From positions 1,922,001 to 1,986,000 of the forward strand of contig CBDCQL010000002.1 in NCBI GenBank assembly GCA_965220615.1: 64,000 bases of DNA, written 5' to 3'. The stretch is from JAGWBD01 sp965220615 (GTDB lineage Bacteria; Chloroflexota; Anaerolineae; Aggregatilineales; Phototrophicaceae). The notes under the pieces were generated by a model. The model searched no databases. It saw only the letters and a program-made list of their open reading frames with translations, and was not told the DNA's origin. The stretch's first letter is position 1; each line of letters starts with the position of its first letter. Positions 16,248-25,112 of the stretch are shown one piece after another. The translations under genes were made by a program, and so were the position numbers.

Positions 16248-17399
16248 GTGAGTGAACTGCTGCGCTGGTGTGAAGCGCGCCGCCAGGCCATGGTCGACGA
16301 ACTGGAAGAACTGGTGCGTCTGGAGACCCCCACGACCGACAAGGCCGCCGTGGACCGCTGCGGTCGACTGCTACAGTCGCGCCTGGAGGCCCTCGGCGCC
16401 AGCGTGGAACGCTTCCCGCAGGAGAAGGTCGGCGACATGTTTCTGGCCAGCTGGCACGCCGACGCGCCGGGCCCGGCCATTCTCTTTCTGACGCATAGCG
16501 ACACGGTCTGGCCCCTGGGGACACTGGTCGAACGCCCGCCGCGCATCGACGACGAGGGGCGTTTCCTCGGCCCCGGCGCCATCGACATGAAGGGCGGCAT
16601 CGTCATCGTATTGACGGCCATCCGCGCCCTGGTGGAGCGCGGCGAACTGCCCCGTCGTCCGCTGCGCGTGCTGGTCACCAGCGACGAGGAACTGGGCAGC
16701 CGCTATTCGGAACAGTTGATCATGGAAACGGCGGCGGATTGCGGCCTCGTGCTGGTGATGGAACCGGCCACGAAGGAAGGCGCGCTCAAGACCTGGCGCA
16801 AGGGAGTGGCCACCTATGAATTGCTGACCGGGGGCCGCGCCTCGCACGCCGGCAACGCCCCCGAACAGGGTATCAACGCCATCGTCGAGATGGCGCAGCA
16901 GATTTGTGCGCTGAATGACATGAACGACCTGCAGCGCGGCACTTCGGTCTCGGTCACCGTCGTCGAAGGCGGTATCACGACCAACGTCATCCCGCCGCGC
17001 GCCACGGCCAGGGTCGACGTCCGTACCCTGAGCGTGCGCGCGCTGGAAGAAGTGGACGAGGCCATACTCGCCCTGCAGCCGCGAGTGCCCGGCGCTCGCC
17101 TGACCGTCACCCGTCACCACCGGCGGGCGCCGATGGAGCGCAACGAGCGCATGATCGCCGCCTTCAACCAGGCGCGCGACATCGGCGCCGCGCTGGGCCT
17201 GACCGTACGCGAGGACGGCAGCGGCGGCGGCTCCGACGGTAACTTCACCGCCGCTGCGGGCATTCCGACCCTGGACGGCCTGGGCCCCCAGGGCGACGGC
17301 CTGCACGCCGAGCACGAGCACGTCATCATCAACAGCCTGCCGCAACGGGCTGCGCTGATCGCCGGCATGCTGCGGGACTGGCAATTTCAGACTCCCTGA
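16248..17399 (+). CDS. M20-family metallopeptidase (glutamate carboxypeptidase type)
   Basis: A 383-residue zinc hydrolase with a GTG start. Metal and catalytic motifs are THSDTVWP (His, Asp), GAIDMKGG (bridging Asp), TSDEELGS (catalytic and zinc Glu) and HAEHEH near the C-terminus. The dimerisation domain lies between about 190 and 300. Relatives cleave C-terminal amino acids or N-acyl groups; this pattern matches the CPG2/ArgE-like branch. It starts 26 bp after ccmD but is unrelated in function. Its stop lies one base from the convergent stop of the next gene. Confidence 0.85.
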   Translation: MSELLRWCEARRQAMVDELEELVRLETPTTDKAAVDRCGRLLQSRLEALGASVERFPQEKVGDMFLASWHADAPGPAILFLTHSDTVWPLGTLVERPPRIDDEGRFLGPGAIDMKGGIVIVLTAIRALVERGELPRRPLRVLVTSDEELGSRYSEQLIMETAADCGLVLVMEPATKEGALKTWRKGVATYELLTGGRASHAGNAPEQGINAIVEMAQQICALNDMNDLQRGTSVSVTVVEGGITTNVIPPRATARVDVRTLSVRALEEVDEAILALQPRVPGARLTVTRHHRRAPMERNERMIAAFNQARDIGAALGLTVREDGSGGGSDGNFTAAAGIPTLDGLGPQGDGLHAEHEHVIINSLPQRAALIAGMLRDWQFQTP

Positions 17400-17400
17400 T

Positions 17401-18654
17401 TCAGGCCTTCGACCCCCGACTCTCCTCAAGCAGGTCCAGCAGTTGCTCCGTCGTGGTGATGCCGCGCAGTGAAACGACCCAGTCGTGCAGGGAGTCGCTG
17501 CGCGCCAGCAGTTCACGCAGGGCCGGCCCGACCGGATCGTCACCGCCCGGCCCCTGTGCCGCGGACTGGTAACCGCCGTAAAAGGCGAACCAGGCCTGGT
17601 TCAGGCGACGGATGGCGTAGCCGTTGGCCACGAAACGCTGGCGCTGTCCTTCCATCCAGGCCTCGGCCGCCTCGACCTCGCCGCGGGCCAGCAACTCGTC
17701 CACGCGACGCCGCGTGCGGTCCAGCTCCGCGCCGAAGTTGAAGCTTCCCTGATTACTGAAGGCAACCCGCTGGCGAATCGCAGCCGGCGGCGCCAGTTCC
17801 GGGTAGTAACGCCGCAACAGCAGCGGTGCGACTTCCTGCGCAAACAGGCTGGCGACCGTCTCGTTGATGACGCGCGCCTCACTGTCATAGTCCCATGCCT
17901 GGCCCAGCGGGAAGGCGAAAAGGTAATGGTGCAACCATTCGTGGGCGAATGTGTCCGCCAGGGTCGCGATGCTGGCGCTCTCCAGGACCATCGCGGGGTA
18001 GAGGGCGATGCCGCCGATGGGCAGCACCAGCGCCGAGGCATCCAGCCTTTCCTCAATTTGCCCCTCAAGAGCCACGGCCACGTCCAGCGGCAGCGGTTCG
18101 AGCCCGATGCTGATCTCGTAGCGGATCTCGTCGCGCGGGGAAACGACCAGCACCTGCGGCAGCGCCGTCAGACGCATCGCCACCGGCGGCAGCACCTGAC
18201 CCGCCACCGCAAAACCCAGGTCCACCAGCACGGCGGCCAGTTGCCCCTCCAGCACGCTCTCGGCCAGGTTCTGGCGCCCGCGCAGATGCTGCCTGATGGC
18301 GTCCCGTTGGCTGCGCAAACCGGCGCTGGCCGACAAGGGGTCCGACTGCGTGGCGTCGCTGTAGAGCGCTTCAATACGCGCCTCCAGCGCCTGCAGCTCA
18401 CCCAAATCCGCCAAGTAGTCGCGCAGAAACTGGCTGGCCGCGATCTCATCCATAAAGGGGCGCAGGCCCCACAATGCCTGGCCCAGTTTCGCGCCCAGCG
18501 CTGACGGCAACCAGGCCAGCCAGTTGTAGCTGTGATCGCGCGCCAGCAGGGCCGCCGTGTTCCAGCGGGTGCCGCCGGGCAGCGTGCTGCGCAGCGGCAG
18601 CAGCAGCAGAAACGCCAGCAGCGTCAGGTGGAAAAGGACGCGGCGCAGCCTCAT
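17401..18654 (-). CDS. Membrane-anchored putative HExxH metallopeptidase
   Basis: A 417-residue protein with an N-terminal membrane segment (VLFHLTLLAFLLLLPL). The central motif HEWLHHYLF supplies HExxH (H238, E239, H242). E265 in INETVASL, 23 residues on, is a plausible third zinc ligand, as in gluzincins. The N-terminal half is helical and charged. I do not recognise a named family. It is the last gene of a minus-strand unit with an ABC ATPase and two ABC-2 permeases (4 bp from the nearest), so it may process or chaperone an exported product. Confidence 0.65.
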   Translation of the reverse strand: MRLRRVLFHLTLLAFLLLLPLRSTLPGGTRWNTAALLARDHSYNWLAWLPSALGAKLGQALWGLRPFMDEIAASQFLRDYLADLGELQALEARIEALYSDATQSDPLSASAGLRSQRDAIRQHLRGRQNLAESVLEGQLAAVLVDLGFAVAGQVLPPVAMRLTALPQVLVVSPRDEIRYEISIGLEPLPLDVAVALEGQIEERLDASALVLPIGGIALYPAMVLESASIATLADTFAHEWLHHYLFAFPLGQAWDYDSEARVINETVASLFAQEVAPLLLRRYYPELAPPAAIRQRVAFSNQGSFNFGAELDRTRRRVDELLARGEVEAAEAWMEGQRQRFVANGYAIRRLNQAWFAFYGGYQSAAQGPGGDDPVGPALRELLARSDSLHDWVVSLRGITTTEQLLDLLEESRGSKA

Positions 18655-18658
18655 GGCG

Positions 18659-19900
18659 CTACTTGAAGCGGAACAGGCGCAACCCGAGGGCGAAGAAAGC
18701 GACGCAGAAGAGGGCCAGCACGGCCAGTGAGGGCAGCAGCTCCGGCAGGCCGCCGTCGCGCCAGATCAGTTGATGAAACCCCTCCATCGCCCAGGCGACC
18801 GGCGTCAGTTTGCCGATGACCTGCATGAAGGGCGGCGCCAGCGACAGCGGCCACCAGGCGCCGCCCAGCGCCGCCATGGTCATGGCGATCAGCGCCGACA
18901 ACAGAGCCACCTGCTCGTCATTGCGGATCAGACTGGCCAGCGCGATGCCCAGCGCCGTGACGCACAGGACGTACAGCAGCGTCAGCAAGGCCAGCGACAA
19001 GGGTTCCCTGCCCACGTCGAGGCCGATGGCGAAGCCGACCGTGAAGATAATCAGAAATTGCAAAATGCCGGTCACGACGCGCGCCAGGATTTTGCCGGCG
19101 AGGATTTCACGGCGCCGCAGCGGCAGCGTCGCCATGCGCGCCAGGGTCCCCTCACGCCGCTCGCGCATGATCACGGCCATGCCGCCGCCCATGACGTTGA
19201 AGAGCGCGTAAAACGTGGCCATGCCCGGCACAGACTGCGCGAAGCCGGCCGGAACGTCGGAGTCGCCCTGCCCTTCACCGGCCTGCGTCACCTCTACCAG
19301 CACAGGGCGCGCCGACCAGGCCTCGCGGGCCAGGCTTTTCGCAGCCTCGCGATAGTCCGCAAGGCCGCCCTCATTCAGACCCAGCGCGGCGTACAGGGCG
19401 CGCGTCGTCGCGTCGGCTGCGACAGCGCCGTTGATCGACGACAGGGCGATCTGGACGCGTTGCCAGACCGGGTCCGCCGTCGGGATAGCCGCCGTGGTAT
19501 GGAAGGACAAGGCGACCCTCTCCTGCGCCTCCAGTCGCGCGCCGTAGCCCGCCGGTATCCGCAGCAGACCGTCTGAGTCGCCCTGGCGCAGGCGGGCGAG
19601 TGCCGCGTCCAGGTTGTTCCCGTCGCTCCTGTCCTCGCCACAAGATTCGCCGGCGGTCGGACAGACCAGCAGGGTCGGCCCCTGCGCCGTCAGCGCGTCC
19701 CGCAGTTGGCGCGAACGCTGGCTGTCGTCCTCGTCCAGCAGGTCCAGACGCAGGGTGACGGCCCCTTCGGCGCGGCCGCCCAGGGCGAAGCCCAGCACCA
19801 GCGTAAGCACCACGGGCACCAGCACGAGTTGAATGACGTTGCTGCGGCTGCGCAGGAAGATCAGCAGGTCCAGCCGGGCGATGATCCATACATGTCGCAT
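18659..19900 (-). CDS. ABC-2 type export permease (second of pair)
   Basis: A 413-residue membrane protein. One N-terminal helix is followed by a large extracytoplasmic domain (about 40-215) and a C-terminal five- to six-helix ABC-2 core. The intracellular loop MRERREGTLARMATLPLRR is characteristic of this superfamily. It is likely to form a heterodimer with the next gene. It sits 3 bp after that permease and 4 bp before the HExxH gene. Substrate unknown. Confidence 0.85.
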   Translation of the reverse strand: MRHVWIIARLDLLIFLRSRSNVIQLVLVPVVLTLVLGFALGGRAEGAVTLRLDLLDEDDSQRSRQLRDALTAQGPTLLVCPTAGESCGEDRSDGNNLDAALARLRQGDSDGLLRIPAGYGARLEAQERVALSFHTTAAIPTADPVWQRVQIALSSINGAVAADATTRALYAALGLNEGGLADYREAAKSLAREAWSARPVLVEVTQAGEGQGDSDVPAGFAQSVPGMATFYALFNVMGGGMAVIMRERREGTLARMATLPLRRREILAGKILARVVTGILQFLIIFTVGFAIGLDVGREPLSLALLTLLYVLCVTALGIALASLIRNDEQVALLSALIAMTMAALGGAWWPLSLAPPFMQVIGKLTPVAWAMEGFHQLIWRDGGLPELLPSLAVLALFCVAFFALGLRLFRFK

Positions 19901-19903
19901 GCG

Positions 19904-21304
19904 CTACACCTCGACCCGTCGCCGGAACAACCACAGGCCGATGCCGAAGAGCGCCAGCCCCTGCAGCGTCAGCACCAGCGCGTTCAGACCCACGGCCGTA
20001 TCGCCAAGCCCCAGGCGCGCCATGCCTTCCACGCCCCAGTAGATCATCGACGGCCAGGACCAGGGTTCCGGCACCGTGAAGCCGTAGGCGCCGCCCAGCA
20101 TGGCCAGCATGATGTTGACCAGCGCACCGATCGCGCCGATCTGCTCAACGCGCTGCACAAAGGCCACCAGCACGACGCCCAGCCCCGCCACGGCCAGCGA
20201 CAGGGGCAGCAAAATGGCGAATAGCGCCGGCAGGCTGGCGCTCCAGAGGAAGAACAGGCGTCCCTCAATCAGGCTGGCGAAGAGCGAAAGCGCGATCAAC
20301 AGCAGCAGCAACTGGACCAACGCCGTGACCCAGGTGCCCAGCAGCTTGCCGGCAAGGAAAGCGCCGCGCGTCGTCGCCGTCGTCAGGATGCGCTGCAAGG
20401 TGCCCGCCTGGCGCTCCTCAATCACGCCCAGAACGCCAAACTGGGCGGCGAAGAGGGCGAAGAAGGTCGCCTGGGCCATGCCCACGAAGGCCAGTATGCG
20501 CGTGGACTGCCGCAGGCCATTGTCGTCGAGAGGCCCTGTTTGCTGCAGTTCAGCGACAACGCCGCTGGCCAGGTCCGCGAAGCCGCAGGCCAGCGCCCCG
20601 GAGATCGCCTCGTCGTCAACGCCAGCCGCCAGCCGCAGGGCCGCCAGCGGCTCTTGCGCGATCAGGGCGTTGACGGCCGCGCCCAGCGCGATGTTGCCCG
20701 CCAGCAAACGCTCGCTGTAGCCTGCAACCACGCCGCTCACGACCTGGCCCACCAGCGCGCTGCCGCCGTCGCTATAGACTTCAATTGCCGCCGGAGGCTC
20801 GGTGTACAGGGCCTCAACGCCTGGACCAATTTGCGGGCTGAGGCGGGCGCTGAAGTCTGCCGGGACAATGACCAGCGCTGCCAGCTCGCCGCTGTTCACC
20901 AGGTCCCGTCCGGCGGCCGCATCCTGTACTTCCTGCGTCGAAAACAGCTCACTCAAGGCAGGGGTGGGTCCGAGGCCGGCCCCGGCGGAAGCGTGGGGAC
21001 AGGCAACGGCGTCGGCTTCCACCACAGCGTTCAGGTCGGCAGCGCCGAGCAACTGCAGCAGTCCGGCGCCGTAATTGATCGACCGGCCCTGTTGCTCCGC
21101 CCCCTCGTCCAAGTTGACGACTCCCAGCGGAATGCCCCGCAGCGAGGCCGGTCCGTCCCCGCCCAGGTCACCGAAGACCAGGGTGATGATCAGCGACAGG
21201 CCCAGCGGCAGCGCCAGCAAAAAGAGCAGGGAAGCGCGATTGGTGAAGCGCAGGTACAGGTCCTTGCGCGCAATCAGAATCGCTGCGGCCAGCATGGCGC
21301 TCAA
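19904..21304 (-). CDS. ABC-2 type export permease (first of pair)
   Basis: A 466-residue paralogue of the following permease. It has an N-terminal helix (LLFLLALPLGLSLIITLVF), a long outer domain (about 45-250) and a C-terminal membrane core with the loop VIEERQAGTLQRILTTATTR. Its start overlaps the ATPase stop by 4 bp. Two half-size permeases with one ATPase make a complete exporter of the NatAB/YhgE-like kind. Confidence 0.85.
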   Translation of the reverse strand: MSAMLAAAILIARKDLYLRFTNRASLLFLLALPLGLSLIITLVFGDLGGDGPASLRGIPLGVVNLDEGAEQQGRSINYGAGLLQLLGAADLNAVVEADAVACPHASAGAGLGPTPALSELFSTQEVQDAAAGRDLVNSGELAALVIVPADFSARLSPQIGPGVEALYTEPPAAIEVYSDGGSALVGQVVSGVVAGYSERLLAGNIALGAAVNALIAQEPLAALRLAAGVDDEAISGALACGFADLASGVVAELQQTGPLDDNGLRQSTRILAFVGMAQATFFALFAAQFGVLGVIEERQAGTLQRILTTATTRGAFLAGKLLGTWVTALVQLLLLLIALSLFASLIEGRLFFLWSASLPALFAILLPLSLAVAGLGVVLVAFVQRVEQIGAIGALVNIMLAMLGGAYGFTVPEPWSWPSMIYWGVEGMARLGLGDTAVGLNALVLTLQGLALFGIGLWLFRRRVEV

Positions 21305-22281
21305 TCCCGCAGGGCGTGGCCGGTCATCTGCAGGAAGACCGTCTCAAGGTTCGGTTCCTGCACGCTCACGGAACGCACCTCAAGGCCGGCGGCGCCCAGT
21401 GCCGTGATCAGGGGCGACAGGACCTGTCGCCCGCGGTCGGCATGGACCACGAGACGCCCCTGCTCACGGGGCTCGCCCGGCTGCACCCGCGCTGCCCCCG
21501 GCAACGCGCGCTCCAGTTCCTGCAGGAGGGCGTCGTCCACGCGGCTGCCCTCCACCAGATCGATTTCCAGCCGGTCCTGCTCACCGGCCTCAAGCACCAG
21601 GTCCCCGACCGTGCCTTCGGCGATAAGGCGACCATGGTCGATAATGCCGACGCGATCGCTGAGTTCCTGCGCCTCTTCCATCAGGTGCGTCGTATAAAGC
21701 ACGGTCATGCCATGGTCGGCGCGCAAGCGCAGCACCGAATCCAGGATGCGCCGTCGACTCTGCGGGTCAACGCCGACCGTCGGCTCGTCCATGTAGACCA
21801 GTTGCGGCCGATGCAGCAGACCAATGCCGATGTTGAGTCGCCGCTTCATGCCGCCCGAATAGCGACTGGCGCGTTCCCGCTGACGGTCCGCCAGATCGAC
21901 GAAGTCCAGCGTTTCGTCCACGCGCCGCTCCAGTTCGGGGCCGCGCAGTCCGCAGAGCCGGCCGAAGAAGCGCAGGTTTTGCCGCGCCGACAGGTCTTCG
22001 TAGAGCGCCAGTTCCTGCGGCACCACGCCCAGCAGGCCGCGCGCCGCCAGGGGATCGCGTTGCAGGTCGTGCCCGTCGATGACGACCTGGCCTGAGTCTG
22101 GCGCCAGCAAGCCGCTGATGATCGAGATCAGCGTGGTCTTGCCCGCCCCGTTGGGCCCAAGCAGGCTGTAGATCTCACCACGGCGGATGTCGAGATCGAC
22201 CTCCGCCAGCGCCTGCAGCGGGCTGCCGTCTTCACGTTTGTACTGCTTGTTCAGTCCGCGCGCTTCCAGCAGGATCTTCAG
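21301..22281 (-). CDS. ABC exporter ATP-binding protein, apparent CTG start
   Basis: An ABC ATPase with Walker A GPNGAGKT (about residue 41), signature YSGGMKRR, Walker B LVYMDEP and H-loop TTHLMEE. In this frame there is no ATG, GTG or TTG between the upstream stop and Walker A. The best start is a CTG at 22281 with AAAGGA eight bases before it, giving 326 residues beginning LKILLEARG. A start after Walker A would give an inactive protein. A sequence error that hides an ATG or GTG is the alternative. It is the first gene of the export operon. Confidence 0.85.
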   Translation of the reverse strand: MKILLEARGLNKQYKREDGSPLQALAEVDLDIRRGEIYSLLGPNGAGKTTLISIISGLLAPDSGQVVIDGHDLQRDPLAARGLLGVVPQELALYEDLSARQNLRFFGRLCGLRGPELERRVDETLDFVDLADRQRERASRYSGGMKRRLNIGIGLLHRPQLVYMDEPTVGVDPQSRRRILDSVLRLRADHGMTVLYTTHLMEEAQELSDRVGIIDHGRLIAEGTVGDLVLEAGEQDRLEIDLVEGSRVDDALLQELERALPGAARVQPGEPREQGRLVVHADRGRQVLSPLITALGAAGLEVRSVSVQEPNLETVFLQMTGHALRD

Positions 22282-22364
22282 CGCCGTCGTCCTTTCTGCC
22301 AGCCGCCTTCACTTGCCATGTTACGTACGTCGACGTGCCGGATCGGTTCAGAAGTCGTCACTTT

Positions 22365-23687
22365 TCAGGGTTCGGGCAGGATGAAACTGTCGCCGGTACA
22401 GTCGATCCATTCCGCCAGACGCGCCTGCAACCCGCGTCGCTCCGCATGGTACAGCGAGTTGTGCGCGTGGTTGGCCTGCTCGTAGGGGTCCTCATTCAGG
22501 TTGAAGAGCATCCAGGGTTGCCCCTCCAGCACGGTGTATTTCCAGTTGTCACGCGTCACGATGCCGCGCCAGGGCCGATCCATGGTGTGCGCATAGCCGG
22601 TGGGAACCACGGCCTGCAGGTAGGCGCTGTCCGGTTCGTTGCCGATCGCCCGAGCCCGCAAGCGATAGCCCGAGTAGTCCGTCCCCTGCATCCAGGCCGG
22701 CGCGTCCAGACCGCATAACCCCAGCGACGTCGGCGCTATGTCCACGTGGTTGATCGGCACTTCATAAAAACCCGAGTTGTAGCGGTAGCGGTGCGGCCCG
22801 CCCCCGATGATGAAGGGGATGCGCAGCGACTCCTCCCAGGGCGAGGTCTTGCGGAACTGCCCGTGGCTGCCGTGCATGTCGCCGTGGTCCGAGAAAAACA
22901 ATACGTGCGTGTTCTCGTAGAGCCCCAGCTCCTCCAGAGCCGCCCGGATGCGTCCCACGTTCCAGTCCAGATTCTCGATCATCGCGTGGTAGCCCGCCAG
23001 ATCGTTCCTCGCACGCTCCACGATCCGCGGTATGTCAGGCACGTTCGGCCGTAACTGAACCCGCGCCGGGATGTGCCGCTCCATGAATTCCGGCGGCGCG
23101 TGGTAGGGGTCGTGCGGCGGAATCACCGACAAACCCGCGAAGAAGGGCTCGTCCTCGCCCGCCCGCTCCCGCAAGTGCTCGATGAAGAGGTCCGTCAGCG
23201 CGTCCGTCTCGTAGCCCGGCAGACGGTAATGGAAGGCCTCATCCCCTTCCCCGCCGTGTACCCAGCAGTCGAACTGCGGCGCGTTGTTCTCGTAGCCAAT
23301 CCACTTTTGGAAGTGGCCGCGGCGCTCCGGCGGAATGATGTGCATCGCCGTCCGGCGCTCGCGCTCCTGCGCCCCGTCGACGTGCCACTTGCCGTACCAC
23401 GCCGTGTGGTAGCCCGCCTCGTTGAAGGCCGTCGCCACCGTCGGCAGGCTCGGGTCCAGCTGCGTCTGGTGACCCGGCGTCACCCGGTGCGGGTACTGCC
23501 CGCTGATCAACGCCCCGCGGAAGGGCGAGCACAGCGGAAAGCCCGCCACCGCCCGCGTGAAGGTGATCCCCTCGTCCGCCAGGCGGTTCAGATGCGGCGT
23601 CGAGACGTTCGGGTCGCCCATGTAGCCCAGCGACTGGCCGCGGTGCTGGTCGCCAAAGATCCAGATGACGTTCGGTCGTTCGCTCAT
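22365..23687 (-). CDS. Type I sulfatase, tandem copy 1
   Basis: A 440-residue alkaline-phosphatase-fold sulfatase. The formylglycine site is CSPFRG (C53). Metal-binding motifs include IFGDQHRG at the N-terminus and FFSDHGDMHG later. No signal peptide is seen, so it is probably cytoplasmic and acts on imported substrate. It is about 93% identical (about 30 differences by eye) to the gene 24 bp upstream, with changes concentrated in the C-terminal third. The ATG at 23687 is preferred because AGGGG precedes it and it aligns with its twin. It needs a formylglycine-generating enzyme not seen here. Confidence 0.9.
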   Translation of the reverse strand: MSERPNVIWIFGDQHRGQSLGYMGDPNVSTPHLNRLADEGITFTRAVAGFPLCSPFRGALISGQYPHRVTPGHQTQLDPSLPTVATAFNEAGYHTAWYGKWHVDGAQERERRTAMHIIPPERRGHFQKWIGYENNAPQFDCWVHGGEGDEAFHYRLPGYETDALTDLFIEHLRERAGEDEPFFAGLSVIPPHDPYHAPPEFMERHIPARVQLRPNVPDIPRIVERARNDLAGYHAMIENLDWNVGRIRAALEELGLYENTHVLFFSDHGDMHGSHGQFRKTSPWEESLRIPFIIGGGPHRYRYNSGFYEVPINHVDIAPTSLGLCGLDAPAWMQGTDYSGYRLRARAIGNEPDSAYLQAVVPTGYAHTMDRPWRGIVTRDNWKYTVLEGQPWMLFNLNEDPYEQANHAHNSLYHAERRGLQARLAEWIDCTGDSFILPEP

Positions 23688-23711
23688 GTCAGCCCCTGCC
23701 ATACGGCAGCA

Positions 23712-25034
23712 TCACGATTCGGGCAGTTGGAAACTGTCGCCCGTGTGGTCGATCCATTCCGCCAGACGCGCCTGCAACCCGCGCCGCTCGGCATGGTACA
23801 GCGAGTTGTGCGCGTGGTTGGCCTGCTCGTAAGGGTCCTCATTCAGGTTGAAGAGCAGCCAGGGCTGGCCCTCCAGCGCCACGTACTTCCAGTTGTCGCG
23901 CGTCACGATGCCGCGCCAGGGCCGGTCGACCGAATGGCCGTGCATGGTCGGCACCACCGTTTGCAGGTAGGCGCTGTCCGGTTCGCTGCCGATCTCCCGG
24001 TCCCGCAGACGATAGCCCGAATAGTCCGTCCCCTGCATCCAGACCGGCGCCTCCAGCCCGCACAACCCCAGCGACGTCGGCGCTATGTCCACGTGGTTGA
24101 GCGGCACCTCATGAAAGCCCGAGTCGTGATGGTAACGGTGCGGCCCGCCCCCGATGATGAAGGGGATGCGCAGCGACTCCTCCCAGGGCGAGGTCTTCCG
24201 GAATTGCCCGTGACTGCCGTGCATGTCGCCGTGGTCCGAGAAAAACAGGACGTGCGTGTTCTCGTACAGCCCCAGCTCCTCCAGAGCCGCCCGGATGCGT
24301 CCCACGTTCCAGTCCAGATTCTCGATCATCGCGTGATAGCCCGCCAGATCGTTCCTCGCACGCTCCACGATCCGCGGTATGGCCGGTACGTTCGGCCGTA
24401 ACTGCACCCGCGCCGGGATGTGCCGCGCCATGAATTCCGGCGGCGCATGGTAGGGGTCGTGCGGCGGAATCACCGACAGACTCGCGAAGAAAGGCTCGTC
24501 CTCAGCCGCCCGTTCCCGCAAATGCTCGATGAAGAGGTCCGTCAGCGCGTCCGTCTCGTAGCCCGGCAAACGGTAGTGAAAGGCGTCCTCCCCTTCCCCG
24601 CCGTGTATCCAGCAGTCGAACTGCGGCGCGTTGTTCTCGTAGCCAATCCACTTTTGGAAGTGGCCGCGGCGCTCCGGCGGAATGATGTGCATCGCCGTCC
24701 GGCGCTCGCGCTCCTGCGCCCCGTCGACGTGCCACTTGCCGTACCACGCCGTGTGGTAGCCCGCCTCGTTGAAAGCCGTCGCCACCGTCGGCAGGCTCGG
24801 GTCCAGTTGCGTCTGGTGACCCGGCGTCACCCGGTGCGGATACTGCCCGCTGATCAGCGCGCCGCGAAAGGGCGAGCAGAGCGGAAAGCCCGCCACCGCC
24901 CGCGTGAAGGTGATCCCCTCGTCCGCCAGGCGGTTCAGATGCGGCGTCGAGACGTTCGGGTCGCCCATGTAGCCCAGCGACTGCCCCCGGTGCTGGTCGC
25001 CGAAAATCCAGATGACGTTCGGTCTCTTGCTCAT
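23712..25034 (-). CDS. Type I sulfatase, tandem copy 2
   Basis: A 440-residue near-twin of the preceding sulfatase, with the same C53 formylglycine motif and metal-binding residues. Substitutions cluster after residue 295 (for example YHHDSGFHEV against YRYNSGFYEV, and near residue 350). These could alter substrate choice. The start ATG follows GGGAGGCCTT. It lies 78 bp downstream of the peptide-type binding protein, just after an intrinsic terminator, so read-through from that gene is probably limited. Confidence 0.9.
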   Translation of the reverse strand: MSKRPNVIWIFGDQHRGQSLGYMGDPNVSTPHLNRLADEGITFTRAVAGFPLCSPFRGALISGQYPHRVTPGHQTQLDPSLPTVATAFNEAGYHTAWYGKWHVDGAQERERRTAMHIIPPERRGHFQKWIGYENNAPQFDCWIHGGEGEDAFHYRLPGYETDALTDLFIEHLRERAAEDEPFFASLSVIPPHDPYHAPPEFMARHIPARVQLRPNVPAIPRIVERARNDLAGYHAMIENLDWNVGRIRAALEELGLYENTHVLFFSDHGDMHGSHGQFRKTSPWEESLRIPFIIGGGPHRYHHDSGFHEVPLNHVDIAPTSLGLCGLEAPVWMQGTDYSGYRLRDREIGSEPDSAYLQTVVPTMHGHSVDRPWRGIVTRDNWKYVALEGQPWLLFNLNEDPYEQANHAHNSLYHAERRGLQARLAEWIDHTGDSFQLPES

Positions 25035-25054
25035 AAGGCCTCCCGGACATCCAT

Positions 25055-25090
25055 CAAAAAGGCCCGGCCACCTGTGGCAGCCGGGCCTGC
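25055..25090 (-). terminator. Rho-independent terminator after the binding-protein gene
   Basis: On the minus strand a stem of GGCCCGGC pairing with GCCGGGCC encloses an 11-nt loop and is followed directly by TTTTT. It lies about 25 bp after the stop of the solute-binding protein and about 20 bp before the first sulfatase start. It should end most transcripts of the former and attenuate the latter. Confidence 0.85.
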
Positions 25091-25112
25091 ATTTCTGGTG
25101 AACCCGCGGGCG

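Noticed and set aside
22365..25034. Sulfatase pair as an assembly duplication
   Set aside because: About 30 amino acid differences concentrated in one region, and different flanks, show two real genes.
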